In this document: positions 33,111-42,380 of the stretch, piece by piece
How positions within the stretch are numbered: the first letter of the stretch is position 1
How the letters are laid out: each line of letters starts with the position of its first letter
Virus record (IMG/VR): IMGVR_UViG_3300033149_002333
Location: 1-64,000 of that record
Length of the DNA: 64,000 nucleotides
Strand: one strand, 5' to 3'
DNA from: a virus
Position numbers and translations under genes: made by a program
Notes under the pieces: generated by a model
Told to the model about the DNA's origin: nothing
What the model saw: the letters and a program-made list of their open reading frames with translations, nothing else
Database searches by the model: none

Positions 33111-33397
33111 TGGGCGTGTTATATAAAATTCGCGGTAAAGGTTTGAAGGCTGAGGATTTGGTTATCGAACTGAACGGTCTGTTGCAAGAATTGAGCGAAG
33201 TTCTAGACCAAGTCCGTGGCCTACGCGGAGACATCAGCTGGCACAACAGAGCAATTACCAACCACGACATTGTAATAGGCAATAATTCCAAAGGTTTGGT
33301 CCTGCGCGACACCGCCAACCCGGCGAATTACTGGCGTGTTACTGTCGATTCAACTGGATCACTACAAGTTACCAATCTAGGGAGGAACTATAAATGA
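33110..33397 (+). CDS. small tail-associated protein
   Basis: A 95-residue protein with an N-terminal helix (E-L-N-G-L-L-Q-E-L-S-E-V-L-D-Q-V) and a C-terminal strand set N-P-A-N-Y-W-R-V-T-V-D-S-T-G-S-L, seen in short tail or fibre-neck proteins. It overlaps both neighbours by 1-4 bases. Confidence 0.65.
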   Translation: MGVLYKIRGKGLKAEDLVIELNGLLQELSEVLDQVRGLRGDISWHNRAITNHDIVIGNNSKGLVLRDTANPANYWRVTVDSTGSLQVTNLGRNYK

Positions 33398-34092
33398 GTG
33401 GCGACGGTGGAAGCACTTTAGGAAGTGCAGCCCAGCTGGCTCTGGGTGGTTTTGGGATGATTCAATCCTACAGAGCTGCTAGCAGACAGGAGGACGTCCT
33501 GCGCGGAGCACAAAGGGCCGCACAGCAGCAGCGGGGTCGAGTTGAGCCTATTTTTGAGTATTTCTTGGGCGGTGGTCGGGCGCAGGATTTGAACATCCCC
33601 GGGTTTGCTGAGCAGTTTGCCGAGGTCGACGCTGCGCTCCAAGAAGAACAGCGTAGAATAGATGCTCAGTTTCAGAACGCCCAGCAGCAAATTATGGACG
33701 CTATACCTCAGCAGCGCGGGGCTAGAGTTCGAGCTTTGGCCGAGCTGGCACGCAAAAAACAAGACCTGAAAGCCGCTGCGGCACGCCGGGCGATTCAACG
33801 CAAGCATGAGCTCGATGTAACGCTGACGAACGATTATCTTAAAGCAGCTTTGGGGTATGCTCCCGGGGGTTCTCAAGAGGCTTTGTTGGCTCAGGCGCAA
33901 CGGTCGTACGATACGAATCTCGCCAACTTGGCAGCTTTAGGGCAGTATGTAGGTTCGGCTTTGGGACCTAGAGTGCAACAACAGCCAATGGTGAACGTAT
34001 ACTCCGGCTACCCCTCAAGGCCACCGGTTGCGCCATACAGCACTCTAGCACGACAACCGAGTGAGTTCTCACTTCGCGGGGTAGGAGGCTAA
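33394..34092 (+). CDS. internal virion protein (ejection core, small)
   Basis: A 232-residue protein with a Gly-rich, hydrophobic N-terminus (A-A-Q-L-A-L-G-G-F-G-M-I) followed by long Gln/Ala/Arg-rich coiled coils and a Pro-rich tail. This matches small internal virion proteins (gp14-like) that form a channel for DNA entry. Call based on composition and place. Confidence 0.65.
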   Translation: MSGDGGSTLGSAAQLALGGFGMIQSYRAASRQEDVLRGAQRAAQQQRGRVEPIFEYFLGGGRAQDLNIPGFAEQFAEVDAALQEEQRRIDAQFQNAQQQIMDAIPQQRGARVRALAELARKKQDLKAAAARRAIQRKHELDVTLTNDYLKAALGYAPGGSQEALLAQAQRSYDTNLANLAALGQYVGSALGPRVQQQPMVNVYSGYPSRPPVAPYSTLARQPSEFSLRGVGG

Positions 34093-34093
34093 A

Positions 34094-34975
34094 ATGACAG
34101 ACGGAGCTTTAGGCACTGCTATCGCCGGGGCACTGGGAGGTTATCAACAGTCTGTTGAACGCGCAGCTCAGGCACGCCGCAGTAGGGAATCCCAGGCGTT
34201 GGAGATGTATACTACGCTGCTCAAAGAAGGCTGGAGGCCCGTAGATATTAAACGCGGCAGTAGGGAGGGCGAGGTTCTACAGATAGCCCCGCTCGGGGTG
34301 TTTTTAGAGCCGCCCAAGATAGATAAGTCGAAAGAATACGCCCTGAGGTTAAAACGCCTAGAAACGGAAGAACGGATAGCTAACATGCGGTTGGCTATCG
34401 CTAAGGCACAACAAGAGGGGTTGATTTCTAAGAGTGAGGCTGCGGAGAAACTTAGAGGGTTGGACTTGAAGATCAAGCAATTGCAACTAGCTCAGGAAGA
34501 AGCCCGAACCGAGCGCGCTAGGACTGGTGGAGCAGGCAGGGTTTTCTTCAATCGAATCCCCTTGGGTGGTGCTAAAGAACGCGTCGTCGGCCAAGATACC
34601 TACGGAAACGTGGTTTATGATGAGGTCGTAGACACGACCAAACCTCCCAGTCCAACCGAGCGCCGAATGGCTGTTAGGCAATTGGCTGAGGACGAAATAC
34701 AAATCGAGTTAAACAAAAACCTCGAAGCCGTCAAGCCGCTGATTCAGAGTGTTAACAACCGCCTACCCCCGGATGCTCGATACGGATGGGCTTGGCTTGA
34801 TGCTGGCTGGTTGCCAGATATTCTACCCTTCGGCGAGCACAGCGGAGCCGTTAAGGTCGAACTTCCTCCCGAGGTCGGAACTATGGCTACGGTCAGACAA
34901 ATGGCCAAGGAAAACGGAATCAGCGTCGAAGAACAATTGGAGCTTATTTACGTAAGAACCCAAGAGGAAAAGTAA
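34094..34975 (+). CDS. internal virion protein (ejection core, middle)
   Basis: A 293-residue protein. The N-terminus is glycine-rich (G-T-A-I-A-G-A-L-G-G-Y). A long coiled coil of Lys/Glu/Leu/Arg spans about 90-160, then a folded C-terminal domain. It sits between two other internal-protein candidates, which is the usual gp14-15-16-like arrangement. Confidence 0.6.
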   Translation: MTDGALGTAIAGALGGYQQSVERAAQARRSRESQALEMYTTLLKEGWRPVDIKRGSREGEVLQIAPLGVFLEPPKIDKSKEYALRLKRLETEERIANMRLAIAKAQQEGLISKSEAAEKLRGLDLKIKQLQLAQEEARTERARTGGAGRVFFNRIPLGGAKERVVGQDTYGNVVYDEVVDTTKPPSPTERRMAVRQLAEDEIQIELNKNLEAVKPLIQSVNNRLPPDARYGWAWLDAGWLPDILPFGEHSGAVKVELPPEVGTMATVRQMAKENGISVEEQLELIYVRTQEEK

Positions 34976-37774
34976 ATGACTCCTAGTGAGTTAGCTAGAA
35001 AGTACGCTCCAGCTGAGAAATCCGAGCTGGCCCAAAAGTACTCCCCCGAAGACAGAGACTTCCCGCGCAAAGCTCCAGTTTATCGCGGAGGGATGTTAGC
35101 GCCGACGCTCAAGACTGCCGGTGCAGTCGTTGGTGGCGCAGCAGCATTTCCGCTGGCTGGCCTGGGTGCTTACGGAGTGTTCGTAGCCAAAGGTCCTGAA
35201 GCTGCGGAGCGGGTTTATAACAAGTTGTTAGAAGCTCCTGCTAAGCTGTTGAATTTGGGCGAGAAGGAACAGGAGATTTTATCAGCTATTGGATTGCCGT
35301 TCGAAAAGCTTCACGAAGCCGGGAACTGGATTCAAGAACAGTTCGAAGACAGTCCAACGCTGGGAGCTACGTTGGCGACGGCGTTCGAATTCGGGGCGAT
35401 GATGCTGGGGCCTGCGTGGGCTAAGAAGGTGGTTGGGCGGCTGCAAAAAGGAGATAAAATCGGGGCGGCTGCCGAGCTTCGAAGGGTGCATGAAGAGCGC
35501 TTGGAGGGGCTTCGAGCCAAGCCTCCCAGGTTGAAGGAGCTAGCTAAGCGAGAGGCGGCCCTGAGAGGCCCTGAGAGCTTCGAGGATCTTGCCAAATTAG
35601 AAAGCTATATCAGGACAAGGGTGGCCGAGGGGAAGCTCCCTGTGGGGCAAATTCGGGGCTTTCTGAAGAAGCTCCAAAAAGCTGCCCCTGAGCCTCCGCC
35701 AGCCGAACCCCACCCTTTATATGGCCGAGTGATCAAACAACGCACCCTGAAGAAAAGCGACGGTACGGAGCTTAAGTTTCCTAAGGTTTATCTAGGCGAA
35801 CTTAGCATACTCCAAAAGATGCCCGATTTGCCGCCGACGTTTGTAGGACTTGGCGGGGAGCTAAAATGGACGCCTGCTACGTTCAGCAGCGCGGGGTCGG
35901 GCCTGTGGAAAACGCGGCCTTTGGGTGGGTTGATTGAGCCGATGATTAGTGTGTTTGATCGCCTCGGGCCTAAGGCGAAGGAGTTGATTTATAGGCCGGT
36001 TAAGCAAGCAGAATTCAACATCGCGGTCGATAATAAGCGATTGCAGAGTTTTATAAAAGATGTTCGTAAGAAATACTCAGCCAAAGAACGCGAACGTATA
36101 GGCTTGTGGGCTGTTGCTCAGCAAAAACGCGGAAAGCAAATTTTGAAAATAATGGGCCGGAAGGTTGAGCAACTAACCCCGCGCGAAAAGCAGCTTTATA
36201 AAGAGTTGCGTGGAAGGTTTGATCTTTATTGGGAGCGCTTGAACTCAGCAAGAAAAGCCTCAGGTAAAGCCCCGCTTCCGAAGGTGCGAAATTACTTCAC
36301 CTTCATGCGAACGCTGGATTATATGGACAAGCTGGGCATAAATCCAGTCGAAGCCTCGGCTAAGAGTTTTGCTAAGCATTTGGATGCTGTTAAGTCGATG
36401 TATGGCATTCCGACTACGGCTAAGTTTCCTTTCGAAATTCCGCGCTTGAAGGCGGCGGGGTTGTCGGTTGAGTTGGATGTAGCTAGGGTGTTTGAGCGCT
36501 ATGGCGAAGCAGCGAATAGGTATATACACCTCAGTCCAGTGTTGACTAAAATCCACGAACTAACCGGAACATCGATTGTCGATCCGAAAACTGGCAAACG
36601 CTGGCGTTTGAGCGAAACGCATCCGAATGCTTACGAGGCGATAACCAAATGGCGAACGTTTCTAGCTAATGCGTCGGATATGAGTTTTCTAGGCAAGGCG
36701 CCGCCGTTGGTCGAGCGGGCAGCCCGAACGCTGAATAGAAATCTAACCTATGCGGTGTTGAGTGCTAATGTTCGCTCGGCACTGATTCAGCCTACGGCGT
36801 TTGTTAATACCTTCACGCAGATTGGTTCTAGATACGGCTTCGAAGGAGCTTATAGTTTATTCTCGCCTCAGAAGCGCAAGTTTGTGCTTCAGAATTCTAA
36901 GGTTCTGCTACCGAGGCAATATGATGTTGCTGTGCGTGAAGCCATGCAAGCTGTTAAATCGGGGCGGGTAGGTGAAGCTAAGAAACTAACTGCACGCGTA
37001 GCTTTGAAGCCTCTGCAAATGCTAGATATGGAAACTGCAACGGCTACGTGGTATGGCGGATATAAGTATGCTAAGGAGGCTCTAGGTTTAAGCCATAAGC
37101 GCGCGGCTAACTGGGCGGATGATTTAGTTACTCGAACGCAGGCCAGCGGTGCGATGTCGGATATTGCCCCAATTCAGCGTAGTGCTCTGGGGCGGTCGGC
37201 TAGTTTGTTTCAAACATTTATTATTCAGAATTGGAATTTGTTAACGCGGGATATTTTAGGATTAAACAATCCCCGCATTAGCCGAGCTACCGCAATGCGT
37301 CGAGTAGCCAGATTGATTATGGGAACGACGTTAGTTAATATGCTTTATGAGGATGTTCTGGGGCTGAATTCGCCCTTTCCGACGCCGCTCAGGGTTTATC
37401 AAGAAATGGTCGATGAAGGTGCGCCGCCGCAGGAACGCTTGGTCAGGATCATTAAGGAGTTGTCGGAATATGTTCCAATAATCGGAGGCGGATTAAGGTA
37501 TGGCTCACATCCTTTGGGAGCTCCGTTTCAGTTTGCTGGCGAAGTTTCGGAGGCTTTAAGCGGAGAACCGTTAGCTCCCGGAATACCCGAACTAGCTGCC
37601 AAGGGCGCAGGTATTCCAGGAACGCAGGCTTTGATTAAGTATAAGAAAATTCGCCAACGCGGCGGTACCATTCCTGAGGCGATAATAGGTAAGTTTCCCA
37701 AGAAGTCTTTGCGAGAAGCCTTGAAAGCATTGCCCCCACCTACAGCCGGGAAAGCATTAAGAAGATTAAAGTAG
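34976..37774 (+). CDS. large internal virion/ejection protein
   Basis: A 932-residue protein, the last of the plus-strand arm. The N-terminus has a duplicated A-R-K-Y-A-P-A-E-K-S / A-Q-K-Y-S-P-E-D-R start, and a Gly/Ala hydrophobic segment about 42-70 that may insert in membrane. The rest is largely helical. The C-terminus is basic and Pro-rich. It fits the large gp16-like protein that forms part of the trans-envelope channel on ejection. A 3' inverted repeat (GATTAAAG at 37764, CTTTAATC at 37799) lies in the convergent gap. Confidence 0.7.
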   Translation: MTPSELARKYAPAEKSELAQKYSPEDRDFPRKAPVYRGGMLAPTLKTAGAVVGGAAAFPLAGLGAYGVFVAKGPEAAERVYNKLLEAPAKLLNLGEKEQEILSAIGLPFEKLHEAGNWIQEQFEDSPTLGATLATAFEFGAMMLGPAWAKKVVGRLQKGDKIGAAAELRRVHEERLEGLRAKPPRLKELAKREAALRGPESFEDLAKLESYIRTRVAEGKLPVGQIRGFLKKLQKAAPEPPPAEPHPLYGRVIKQRTLKKSDGTELKFPKVYLGELSILQKMPDLPPTFVGLGGELKWTPATFSSAGSGLWKTRPLGGLIEPMISVFDRLGPKAKELIYRPVKQAEFNIAVDNKRLQSFIKDVRKKYSAKERERIGLWAVAQQKRGKQILKIMGRKVEQLTPREKQLYKELRGRFDLYWERLNSARKASGKAPLPKVRNYFTFMRTLDYMDKLGINPVEASAKSFAKHLDAVKSMYGIPTTAKFPFEIPRLKAAGLSVELDVARVFERYGEAANRYIHLSPVLTKIHELTGTSIVDPKTGKRWRLSETHPNAYEAITKWRTFLANASDMSFLGKAPPLVERAARTLNRNLTYAVLSANVRSALIQPTAFVNTFTQIGSRYGFEGAYSLFSPQKRKFVLQNSKVLLPRQYDVAVREAMQAVKSGRVGEAKKLTARVALKPLQMLDMETATATWYGGYKYAKEALGLSHKRAANWADDLVTRTQASGAMSDIAPIQRSALGRSASLFQTFIIQNWNLLTRDILGLNNPRISRATAMRRVARLIMGTTLVNMLYEDVLGLNSPFPTPLRVYQEMVDEGAPPQERLVRIIKELSEYVPIIGGGLRYGSHPLGAPFQFAGEVSEALSGEPLAPGIPELAAKGAGIPGTQALIKYKKIRQRGGTIPEAIIGKFPKKSLREALKALPPPTAGKALRRLK

Positions 37775-37837
37775 CATAAATTAGCAGCTCGCATAATTCT
37801 TTAATCCAAGTCCAAACCCGGTGTTTCATCCAACGGT

Positions 37838-39052
37838 TCATACAGGCTCCGTTAGTCGATAGATTGTCTGACTTTTGCGCTTGCCTGGGTTGATGATGGT
37901 TTCGACCAACCCCGCGTCGTTTAGGTTTTGCATTATTCTGTCGAGGGTTAGGTGGTCGAAGCGGCTGAAGTTCAGCCGCAGAATTTGCGAGCGGGAAAGC
38001 TCGTTCGCAGGAGCGCGGGAGAGCTGGGTTACGACTATGTCTCGGTATTTAAGCGCGGGGTCGTCTACAACTCCACTTAGGGCTTTCGACATGGTTTGTT
38101 CTGTTGAATGGAGGATTTTCAAAGCGCGGGCCATGATGATGTCGTCGACGATAAGAGTGTCGTCGCGGGATACGGACAGCAAGATGCACAACTTGAAAAT
38201 CAAATCGCGCTTACGCATATAATAACCACGCAGGCGTTCGTCTTTGACCTCAGAAGCCCCGCGTTTGAGTAGACGATACCAGGCTTCGTAGTCTTGACGG
38301 GCTTCTTGAGTTATGATGATTTCGCCTTTTATGTTGGCGGCTATATAATCCAAGTCCTCTGCCAAATCATCCCAAGTATCTTTGCGTTCGGCAGTCCAAG
38401 CCTCCTCTGGGAAAGGAATTAGTTTTTCGGTTCCATCTGAATAAACATAAACAAACCTGCCCGTAAAACCGCCAGCAACCTCATCAGATGTTGTTCCAAC
38501 AGTTAGCCATTCCGGAGTCGAGCAAGCAAGGAGATTTATGCAGACGTTGCGGTATTTGCGTATCTGCATATCTCCCCCGCCTTTGCCTTTGGTTGAGTAC
38601 TCGGCGTAATCGGGGCAGGTATAGAATGAAGTCAGTAAAGTAACAAGTTCCGTTTTGTTCAAATCCCCCAAGAAAGTTTTCATCTCCGGGGCGTAGATAG
38701 ACATCACGCATTCGTTGTAAGCTCCGACTAGTTTGTGCATGCGTTCGAGAATAAACCACGAAGTTAGCTTCTCTCGGCGGAGTTCTATTTTGTGTTTTAG
38801 TGCAACTTTTTGGAGGATGTTTACTCCTAGATCCGCAGCGGTTGTCTTGCCGTCGCCGGTTGGCCCGATGATACCTACGTAGAGGTTTGGGAAGATTTTC
38901 CAGCGAACTCGGTCGTAATAAACCTTACGGCCGAGGGCAGTAGCCAGAACGTATAAACCTATCCATAGATTGAAGTTATCTGGCGCTTCGACCGTGTCGC
39001 GAGTTGTCTCTACGTAGGTCGAGATCCAGTCTTTTAGGTTGCGTTTGGGCAT
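37838..39052 (-). CDS. DUF3987-like helicase/ATPase of the replication module
   Basis: A 404-residue protein with a Walker A motif G-P-T-G-D-G-K-T at 63-70. Later helices and a C-terminal winged-helix-like segment (S-R-S-Q-I-L-R-L-N-F-S-R-F-D-H-L) suggest DNA binding. DUF3987-type proteins are often the C-terminal half of phage primase-helicases. It lies two short genes downstream of the polymerase. It is the terminal gene of the minus arm. Confidence 0.7.
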   Translation of the reverse strand: MPKRNLKDWISTYVETTRDTVEAPDNFNLWIGLYVLATALGRKVYYDRVRWKIFPNLYVGIIGPTGDGKTTAADLGVNILQKVALKHKIELRREKLTSWFILERMHKLVGAYNECVMSIYAPEMKTFLGDLNKTELVTLLTSFYTCPDYAEYSTKGKGGGDMQIRKYRNVCINLLACSTPEWLTVGTTSDEVAGGFTGRFVYVYSDGTEKLIPFPEEAWTAERKDTWDDLAEDLDYIAANIKGEIIITQEARQDYEAWYRLLKRGASEVKDERLRGYYMRKRDLIFKLCILLSVSRDDTLIVDDIIMARALKILHSTEQTMSKALSGVVDDPALKYRDIVVTQLSRAPANELSRSQILRLNFSRFDHLTLDRIMQNLNDAGLVETIINPGKRKSQTIYRLTEPV

Positions 39053-39055
39053 AAA

Positions 39056-39385
39056 TCACTCGGCTGGCGGGGAGTCGGTTACCCACTCTCCACAAGTCAA
39101 TAGGCCAAACTGAAGGATGCGGCTTAGTATGTCGGATTCGAAATCGGCGGCGTTTGGAAACCGCTTTTTGAATTCTGGGTCTCGTTCAGTGTTGAGGTCG
39201 TAAAGTCGTTCGAGTATTTTGTAAGCTGCATGGGGAATGCGCAGACTTACTAGAACTCGGTGGCAGTCTTCGTCATTCCAGGCTTCTGGTTGAGGTAAGG
39301 CAAACAACATAGCTTGGCTGATAGTACCCAAAGAGTGCAAATAATTTCCAGGTTTGGCAGCTTTGCCTAGTATGTGGATTGACAT
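39056..39385 (-). CDS. hypothetical protein next to the helicase
   Basis: A 109-residue, helix-rich, acidic protein with a GGAGGG ribosome site. Its gene ends 3 bases before the helicase-like gene starts. No domain recognised; a helicase loader is a context guess only. Confidence 0.6.
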   Translation of the reverse strand: MSIHILGKAAKPGNYLHSLGTISQAMLFALPQPEAWNDEDCHRVLVSLRIPHAAYKILERLYDLNTERDPEFKKRFPNAADFESDILSRILQFGLLTCGEWVTDSPPAE

Positions 39386-39694
39386 CTAACCCTCCTTTGA
39401 GGCCAAAAGTTTAGGCAGCAGTTCGCGCAGAAGTTGATGATGTGATTTGGCTAGTTCGAGCAATTTGTCAGCTTCGGGTTTGGATTCCTTGGCGACGGAG
39501 GGTCTGAAGGTGTCGAACAGTTCTGGGTGTTCTTCTAGCTCGACTTCGCGATGACGTTTCCATAGCAAGAATTCGATGTCATTCAAGAAACTTTGACGCT
39601 TTGATATATTGATACGTTCTTCGATGGTTTGTTCTTTGGTCATCTGGGAGATTTCTGCTGTTGTGGGTAGCTGAAAACTGTAAGTGTAACTCAT
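39386..39694 (-). CDS. hypothetical helical protein
   Basis: A 102-residue protein from ATG at 39694, which overlaps the upstream stop by one base, with AGGAGG before it. A GTG one codon upstream is possible. Charged helices (E-E-R-I-N-I-S-K-R-Q-S-F-L-N-D-I-E-F-L-L) and a Leu/Lys-rich tail. No family recognised. Confidence 0.6.
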   Translation of the reverse strand: MSYTYSFQLPTTAEISQMTKEQTIEERINISKRQSFLNDIEFLLWKRHREVELEEHPELFDTFRPSVAKESKPEADKLLELAKSHHQLLRELLPKLLASKEG

Positions 39695-39894
39695 CACAAA
39701 CCCCTCCTTTGTCTTAGTTTGAGTTCAAGTTCTCGCATTCTACGTTTGTAGGCGTCTTTCTGTGCTTGATGCCGCCTTTTCATAGCTTCGATGCAGGAAG
39801 TTCGCGCGTGGCAACATATCTGATTTGGCTGACCGAGAAAATCCTCGCCGCAGAATATGCACGTGCGAATCCATAGAAAATCGGTTTTGCTCAT
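39694..39894 (-). CDS. small zinc-finger-like protein
   Basis: A 66-residue protein with C-I-F-C-G-E-D-F and then C-C-H-A-R-T-S-C, a possible four-ligand zinc knuckle. A strongly basic helix follows (K-D-A-Y-K-R-R-M-R-E-L-E-L-K-L-R-Q-R-R). Nucleic-acid binding is likely. It overlaps the polymerase gene end by 4 bases. Confidence 0.7.
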   Translation of the reverse strand: MSKTDFLWIRTCIFCGEDFLGQPNQICCHARTSCIEAMKRRHQAQKDAYKRRMRELELKLRQRRGL

Positions 39895-42221
39895 TTTAAC
39901 CAGGTCTCCTTTGGTCCATCGATGTCTACGGGAATAGTTAGGACGTCGCCTTTGATTTCGATTTCGCGTAGGGTTTCGAGGTGGAGTTTGATGAGTTGGT
40001 TGATGGTTTCGACCAGCTCGGGCGGGGTTGATATTAGAACCGAGTCGTGGGTTTGGGTTGCGATGTAGACTTCATCTGGTTTGGTTAGCCAAAATCCCAG
40101 CAGGCCGATGTTGATTGTGTCAACGACGGTTGATTGCGGAATTTGAGCATAGCCTGAGCGGAAGGTTTCGTCGTCGATTCTGCCAGTGAAAACACGAGTT
40201 CGTCCATAAGGGGTGGTCAGACGGCGTTCGGTCGAAATCAAACTGCGGATTTCTTGGTGGTAGCGTTGGAGTTCTGGAACGACTGCGAAGTACTTAGCCC
40301 GAATGGCTTTGGCTTCGGCCACGGGGCGTCCGATTAGAGTGGCGAATTTGCGCTCGCCCATGTGGTAGTTAGATCCATGAACAGTTTGCTTGGCTATTTT
40401 GTATTGAGCCGGGGTTACATCCTCACCGAAGATCCAGCGGGCGACCTCGGAGTGGATTTTCTTGCCCGAGGCGAAGACTTGTTTCAGCTTGTCAGACTCC
40501 ATCAAATAAGCCATTACCATGGCTTCGGCTTGTCGCAGGTCTGGTTCAACGAAAACATGGCCAGGCTCGGGCAGGAATAGCTTGCGGAATTTTTTAGGCT
40601 GGTTTTGCAAGTTGGTGCCTTCGTTGCGAAAGTTGCTCTTCGAGTTCAAGCGACCAGTTACGGTCGTTCCATAGCTGCAACGCATCCGGCCATCGGGGCT
40701 GAGTTTAGCTTTGAGGTAAGTTCCTAGATCCTTAGCCTTGAGGGTACGCGCACATAAAATAAGATCAAAAAGCTGTCGATATTGCGGATAGCGTGCGGAG
40801 AGTTCGTGTAGCTTTTTTTCGTCGAGGTTCCAATTTCCGGCTGCGGTTTTAGGCACGGGGATTTTGAGCTTGTAGTAGAGTAGGTCGCCTATTTGTTTGG
40901 ATGAGTTTGGATTTAGTTCCTGTCCTGTCAATTCGGCGATGTGCCATAAAACGTCCGGTAGTTCATCAGACTCGATTCGTTCGATCCAGCTATTCCTAAG
41001 AGCTGTGTCAACCCTCAGCCCTCGGTGTTCCATTTCGAACAAAACGCGTCTAAAGGGCATAATGTAGCCAACGAAGAAATCGTACAAACCAAGCTCAAGG
41101 AGGTCCTGTCGCAGCTTAAGCTGAACTCGATGGGTGGCAATGACGTCTTTGATGTTGTATTCCCAGAGGGTTTGGTCGTGGGGTAGGCTTTTTTCTTGCC
41201 AGTCTTTGAATTCATCCTTGTGGTAGGGCATTGAGGTGTAGACCGAGGTCAAAAATCCTAGGTCGTGCTTAGCATCTGGGTGGATAAGCCAATGGGCGTA
41301 CATGGTGTCGAACAAAGGCTCACGCGGGAAGCCTAAGAGCGGCAGCAAAAAGTGAAGATCATAGTGCATATTCTGGGCTATTTTGGTTATGCGAGGATTC
41401 TGGAAAATCGAGCGCATTTCGTTGAGTAGCATGATTTGTTCAGCTTCAGACCAACGGAGCTTGAGACCAGAATGTCTAAAAGGAATGCAAATTGCGGAGT
41501 TTGGATTTAAGGTCCAGCCTATGCAGGTGATGCGTTGATGGCCCACGGTTTCGATGTCGAAGCAAGTGGAGGTTGAGGTTGCGTTGATGGTTTTGAGAAA
41601 CTCGAAGGCTTGGGTGAAAGTTGGGTTGATGATTTGTTCGTAGCTGATGTCTTTGGGTTTGATGCCGAAAGCCAACTTAGCCCAAGTTTTGATATCGTGG
41701 CGAACGTATGGGTAGAGGTGCAGTTGGCCGCGCAGCAAGTAGGCAGGATGAAGCGTCGGAATCAAGGGATATGGCTCGGGGGTTAGTTTGCACTCCATTA
41801 GCGAGCCGCGCCATTTGGTTATGCCGCTCTCGTGGGTTAGGACTTGCAACGCGAGATTGCCCACAGCTAAAATGGCTTTAGGTTGGACTATGGAAAGTTC
41901 CTCTTTAAGCATTGGGAGGAAGTCTGCGGTGGAAAGTCCGAGTTCGTAAAGTCGGTCCATCTTGTTGGCTGGCGGGCGGACTTTGCAGACGTTGGTTATG
42001 TAGATTGAAGAGCGGGGAATGTTGAGGTCGGCGAGGAGTTTGTTAAGCAGACCTCCGGCTTTGCCGACGAAGTAGTCGCCTTCTAGTTCTTCGTCTGCCC
42101 CGAGGGATTCGCCTATGATGCAAAGGCGCGTGGGTTTGAGCGGGGAAGTTGGCAGAACGAGCTTAGCTTTCACGCATTTTGCAACGAGCGCGGGGTAGGA
42201 TTGAAGTTCAGTAGGATGCAT
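39891..42221 (-). CDS. DNA polymerase A with N-terminal uracil-DNA glycosylase-like domain
   Basis: A 776-residue fusion. Residues 35-185 match the family 4-like UDG fold: G-E-S-L-G-A-D-E-E-L-E-G (37-48), F-V-G-K-A-G (51-56), T-N-V-C-K-V-R-P-P-A-N (76-86) and L-H-P-A-Y-L-L-R (157-164). The usual iron-sulphur Cys set looks incomplete. The 3'-5' exonuclease has D-I-E-T at 222-225, N-M-H-Y-D-L (284-289) and Y-N-I-K-D-V (355-360). Polymerase motifs: A at 559-566 (E-P-D-L-R-Q-A-E), B at 609-619 (I-A-K-Q-T-V-H-G-S-N-Y), C at 724-728 (T-H-D-S-V). The residue aligned with E. coli Phe 762 is His 615. It is the replicative polymerase; the UDG-like part may recognise uracil. Confidence 0.9.
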   Translation of the reverse strand: MHPTELQSYPALVAKCVKAKLVLPTSPLKPTRLCIIGESLGADEELEGDYFVGKAGGLLNKLLADLNIPRSSIYITNVCKVRPPANKMDRLYELGLSTADFLPMLKEELSIVQPKAILAVGNLALQVLTHESGITKWRGSLMECKLTPEPYPLIPTLHPAYLLRGQLHLYPYVRHDIKTWAKLAFGIKPKDISYEQIINPTFTQAFEFLKTINATSTSTCFDIETVGHQRITCIGWTLNPNSAICIPFRHSGLKLRWSEAEQIMLLNEMRSIFQNPRITKIAQNMHYDLHFLLPLLGFPREPLFDTMYAHWLIHPDAKHDLGFLTSVYTSMPYHKDEFKDWQEKSLPHDQTLWEYNIKDVIATHRVQLKLRQDLLELGLYDFFVGYIMPFRRVLFEMEHRGLRVDTALRNSWIERIESDELPDVLWHIAELTGQELNPNSSKQIGDLLYYKLKIPVPKTAAGNWNLDEKKLHELSARYPQYRQLFDLILCARTLKAKDLGTYLKAKLSPDGRMRCSYGTTVTGRLNSKSNFRNEGTNLQNQPKKFRKLFLPEPGHVFVEPDLRQAEAMVMAYLMESDKLKQVFASGKKIHSEVARWIFGEDVTPAQYKIAKQTVHGSNYHMGERKFATLIGRPVAEAKAIRAKYFAVVPELQRYHQEIRSLISTERRLTTPYGRTRVFTGRIDDETFRSGYAQIPQSTVVDTINIGLLGFWLTKPDEVYIATQTHDSVLISTPPELVETINQLIKLHLETLREIEIKGDVLTIPVDIDGPKETWLK

Positions 42222-42233
42222 ATACTGCTCCGT

Positions 42234-42380
42234 TTATTTGAAGATGGAGTCCATAACGGTGAAGAAGCCTCCTAGACCGACTGCTATTAGGAACAAGATC
42301 CGGGCAGTGGTCCAAAGGAAGTCCAAACATTTGTCGAGGGCGTTCCCGAGCTTGGAGAGGGGACGGCAGAAGTAGTCCAT
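42234..42380 (-). CDS. 48-residue membrane peptide overlapping an ATP-pyrophosphatase gene
   Basis: Reads MDYFCRPLSKLGNALDKC then LDFLWTTARILFLIAV and GLGGFFTVMDSIFK, with one membrane helix. GGGAG precedes the ATG. It overlaps the 3' end of the 42287 gene by 94 bases in another frame. If this peptide is real, the low-complexity last 30 residues of the 42287 protein are a by-product. Confidence 0.5.
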   Translation of the reverse strand: MDYFCRPLSKLGNALDKCLDFLWTTARILFLIAVGLGGFFTVMDSIFK

